64,000 bases of DNA from Chimonanthus salicifolius (lineage: Eukaryota; Streptophyta; Magnoliopsida; Laurales; Calycanthaceae). Shown here in pieces: positions 60,740-64,000 of the stretch; the first letter of the stretch is position 1, and the number at the start of each line of letters is the position of its first letter. The DNA is taken from contig CM023538.1 of NCBI GenBank assembly GCA_013350335.1, forward strand, positions 53,364,769 through 53,428,768, read 5' to 3'. A program made the position numbers and the translations under genes. Under the pieces are notes generated by a model. That model made no database searches. It saw only the letters and a program-made list of their open reading frames with translations, and was not told the DNA's origin.

Positions 60740-62881
60740 GATGATGATCGAGATTGTTTATGCGTCACTTGTTCCCTACAATCATTTGTCCATTAGCTTG
60801 GAAGTAGATTTATACATCAGTGACATATTTTATGAATTTGAAGTGTTGATTCTTCCATGTGGTCGTATGGTGGTGTGGTGAACATACGAAGCCAATTGTC
60901 ATAAAAACCTTGGAGAAGAAAATAACTACTGATATTCATTATATAGGCAAACATTTATATGAAATGGTGATCCGGCTTGCCAAATGGGATGATGATGATG
61001 GGTTTGTTGAAATGGGTTTTTCTTTAATATGTTGTCTACTAAAAATTATCATCGTTGAATTGATCAAGTCATATGTTCAAAGGTCATAGAGTTTAGAGAT
61101 AACAAAATAATTTAAAATTATGAAATTTGGAAATTTATAAAGGACTTGGGTACTCTACCGAGTAGGCTAATATTTTGGGCTGGATATCCAGTTTTAACAA
61201 GTGGTATCAGAGTCAGGTCTCAGCTACTTCATGTGGACTTAGGAGATCCCTCAGGTGGATGGGATGGTTGGCCTTGTTCGAGGGGGGGTTATTGGGCTGC
61301 GACGAGTCCTACATTGGAAGTGTAGAGGGAGATCTAAAGATTTATAAAAGACTTGGGTCACTCCACCTAATAGGCTTGTCTTGTGGGTGAGATACTAAGC
61401 CCTAACAAGTGGTATCAGAGCCAAGTATCAGGCTACTTCATGTGGACTCAGGAGATCCCACAGGCGGACGAGATTGCTGACCTTCTTCGAAAGGGGTCAT
61501 TTGATATCCCAATTATGTATACAAAGTTATTATTTTTTCTTTTTTTGACGATGATTCACACTCCTTGTTGAAGTTAGGGTTTTTGCCGTGTAACCCTCCT
61601 CCAAGTGGGATCCATTAATGCCTTGCATAAGCCTTGAGCCCATGTGTGGAGTTCATGGGGTCCACATGCACAAAACATGCCAATTTAGAGCCCAAATTGA
61701 CTAGGTTATCAAAGATTGTCTACAACATGCTGCCTTGTTGGGTACAATGTTATCAGAATCGGATCGTGAAGTGAACAGTCTCGATGAAAGGTCTAATTCA
61801 ACTGTGGTCAAACCCAGTCAAACTCGTGTCATAAATATTATATTATAAATAATATTAAATTATTAACTAAAGTTTAATTAATGAGTTGACATAAAATTTT
61901 AAGGAAAAAAAGTCTAAGATGATGAAGTAATATCAAGTACTAGATTATCAAATAAGATTTTATTAATTTTAAATCTAAAATCTATTTTTATAAAAAATTC
62001 ATTAGATTCTAACTTGTTTTCATGATAGATAATGCATTCGATCTATTACAAATCTTTTCTAAATATATATTTATGAGTGGTCTATTATTTATTATCATAG
62101 ATTGAATATTTTAAATTCATTTTAGCTTTCAAATTTATTCTAGTTTAACAATGTAATTAATTAGTTTATTTTTTAAAATCAAAACAAAAAAGCTGCTTAC
62201 AATGCAAGATTGACATTCTAAGTTTTTAAGTCCAAAATATAATTTGTTATAATGATGATTTTTTTATTTAAGATGAATTTTTATTTTCCATTAATAACAA
62301 TTAGAAAAACAAAATTATTAGATAAAATTATGAGCTATAATTAAATATTTTATATTGATAAAATAAAAATAGAAAAGAGCTTTTAACAATGATGATAATG
62401 ACAAATTTCCAGTCAATAACATTTTTTTCGGGTCTTCACAAGTTTATTGATTAATTAATAGATATGCAGCGGATTAACAATATTAATCAAGAGATATGTG
62501 TTGTGTGATAAGAGAATGTGCCTATACTAGAACAATCACACAAGAACAAAACCAACACCAATAACATAAGATGTATAGTGGTTCAGTTTAAACAAACTTA
62601 CATCCACTGTTAAACTCACCCAACCTTCGGCTATCCCAAATATACTATGTGGAGAATAACGCTCTCATGAATAGAATATGACTTCCACATATCTAATTGA
62701 TTGGAAATTTCACCCAATCGCCTAAGGTTTTGAAAGGTTTGACCAAACCCCAGTCTACGTCCTTATCCGTCTACTTTTTATAGTGGTTGAAGCACCTTGC
62801 TTTAGTCCACTTCACAATGATGATTTGAAAATTAAATTCAGACACTAAGAAACACTTGCCTTATGTAAGCTCACTTGTAGA
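60740..62881. repeat. Long dispersed repeat, copy B (pairs with 1-2367)
   Basis: Direct repeat of 1-2367 at a distance of about 60.7 kb. It differs by scattered substitutions, by a distinct block at about 62405-62500 replacing 1670-1975 of copy A, and by lacking the 161-bp tandem duplication. Confidence 0.82.
61140..61421 (+). mobile_element. TRIM-like dimer in copy B
   Basis: LTR ends at 61199 and 61407 are each followed by a primer site (tggtatcagagt 61202-61213 and tggtatcagagc 61410-61421), spaced 208 bp. Counterpart of 360-681. Confidence 0.55.
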
Positions 62882-64000
62882 TGATATGCTTCTTGAAGTC
62901 TCATTCCCAATGCGATGTCGATGATGACGAAGATGTACCTTGCGTAGTGCAATCTCAATCTATGGGAGAAAGGTTCTACGGTTTAAGATTTTCAAGTTCT
63001 ATCCTAGATTTATTTTTCTTTCTTTCTTAATCTCAATCAAGATGACTGGATTTCAAATGATTCACCTAAGTAAACTGCATAGAGAGGAGTGTAGAGAGGT
63101 TGGGATCCTTTGGAAATACCTTTGTGATATTACTATTCAAGTCTCTAAGGTGTCCAACCAAAAACCAACAAGTTTGGAGTTTAAATAGGCAAACAAGAAA
63201 ATCCAGAAGTTAAAACAGGCAATTGATCGTGCAACCATGATTGATCATGTGTTCAAATATAGCCGTTATAATGTGATCGTCGCACATTAATTGTTGTCCA
63301 ATGGATAGAAAATGGTCACGAACGATTGATCGTCCCTCAAGATTGATCGTGAACACCCTTGGACGATTGATAGTGGGTTGGCTATTGAATCGGCCTAAGG
63401 CTATCCTGTTTTGACAGTGTGTTATTAAAACAAGCCTCAACCAAACCCAGGGCGATGGGTCTTGTGCTCGATGTCTCGGCCCGGTATCTAGTGACATGTG
63501 CCCAATTGATCATGATGGTTCCTCACAATGGGTCGCCGTCAGACGAATGTATCGTCCTGAGCCTGACTGTATTTTACAGTGTGTGTTCATCCCAAGCTTC
63601 AGGCGATTGATCGCATGACCGATGGGTCAGCCCCTGTCTCAACAATTGATCATATTGTTAGATTGATCGTGTACTGAGATGACTTATGTTTGACAAACCA
63701 TTCCAGCCAGAACCTTGGATTTCTAAGACGATGCATTGCTGAATCACGACTGATCATCCACTATCAATGGCGATGGACGACACGACGTGTTATCGTGTCA
63801 TCCTTACAGTTCATCGTATTCATATTTCTAAGTTCTGTTCCATTTAGTTCTGTTGGTTTGTTAAACAACCACTAGGCTCCATTAAGATTATCCAGATATG
63901 ATTTCTAAGTCTAGGCATGAACATCATAAGGTGTTGGGTTCCATCTAAAGTCATCTATGGCTAATTTACCTTTGTGATTGCCATATACTTGGTGATGTTG
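62882..64000. other. Unclassified sequence with recurring gattgatcgt words
   Basis: Past the end of the copy A/B homology. Between 63220 and 63755 the word (g/a)attgatc(g/a)t and close variants occur about ten times (for example 63221, 63323, 63340, 63604, 63662). Such arrays are seen in some long plant LTRs, but no LTR boundary is visible before the window ends. The ORFs (61-95 aa) have no domain. Confidence 0.4.

Noticed and set aside
1..64000. tRNA or rRNA genes
   Set aside because: tggtatcagagc words are primer sites complementary to a tRNA 3' end, not tRNA genes; no cloverleaf or rRNA sequence was recognised.

Overview
This window looks like nuclear DNA of a flowering plant. The support is a plant-type cytochrome P450 of the CYP706 kind with a T-rich GT-AG intron, a fragment of the plant UDP-apiose/UDP-xylose synthase gene, and LTR retrotransposons of plant lineages (Athila-like and Tekay/Del-like Ty3/gypsy, plus Copia). 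The species cannot be read from the sequence. Gene density is very low: one apparently intact protein-coding gene (P450, 23452-25837) and one broken gene fragment (AXS, 57619-59139) in 64 kb. Nearly everything else is transposable-element sequence, much of it nested. All alignments were made by eye; no database search was possible.

Layout. 1-2367 is one copy of a repeat whose second copy lies at 60740-62881; both contain a dimer of LTR-end plus tRNA-Met primer-site units. 2611-5270 is a solo Athila-type LTR with a perfect 5-bp target duplication. 5856-10604 is an LTR element without recognisable genes. It holds a TRIM-like element (7114-8957), whose LTR holds a terminal-inverted-repeat element (7251-8577) rich in CGGCCGATAT; that in turn holds a repeat segment and a LINE tail. 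10825-12134 and 17082-18305 are hAT remnants with traces of the transposase C-terminus on the minus strand. Between them are a minisatellite, a foldback-like element (12876-13851), a solo LTR (14245-14456) and a hairpin repeat. 20027-20359 is a second CGGCCGATAT element, and 20633-21911 is a striking foldback element made of nested palindromes.

23330-25977 is the P450 gene (TATA box, two exons, polyadenylation signal). 26124-27840 is an LTR and leader remnant, and 27860-28381 is a second copy of the foldback family, cut by an Athila-like element. That element starts at 28382 (5' LTR 28382-30688, tRNA-Asp-type primer site 30695) and runs to about 44500 with no 3' LTR. A complete but decayed Copia element on the minus strand (32002-37418, target duplication cctat) sits in its leader. 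A Tekay-like Ty3/gypsy element (44930-53211) has split a LINE fragment, and the LINE reading frame continues across the insertion when one target duplication is removed. 54890-57018 is a further non-coding LTR element. 57619-59139 is the C-terminal half of AXS with introns kept and one splice acceptor lost. A second LINE of the same family follows on the minus strand (59630-60310), then repeat copy B.

The two host-gene remains belong to specialised oxidation (P450) and nucleotide-sugar metabolism (AXS); nothing links them functionally. The main value of the window is the order of insertions, and four structures that merit database checks: the foldback family, the CGGCCGATAT element with a possible captured promoter, the CAGATCTG motif shared by several retroelement leaders, and the AXS splice-site loss.
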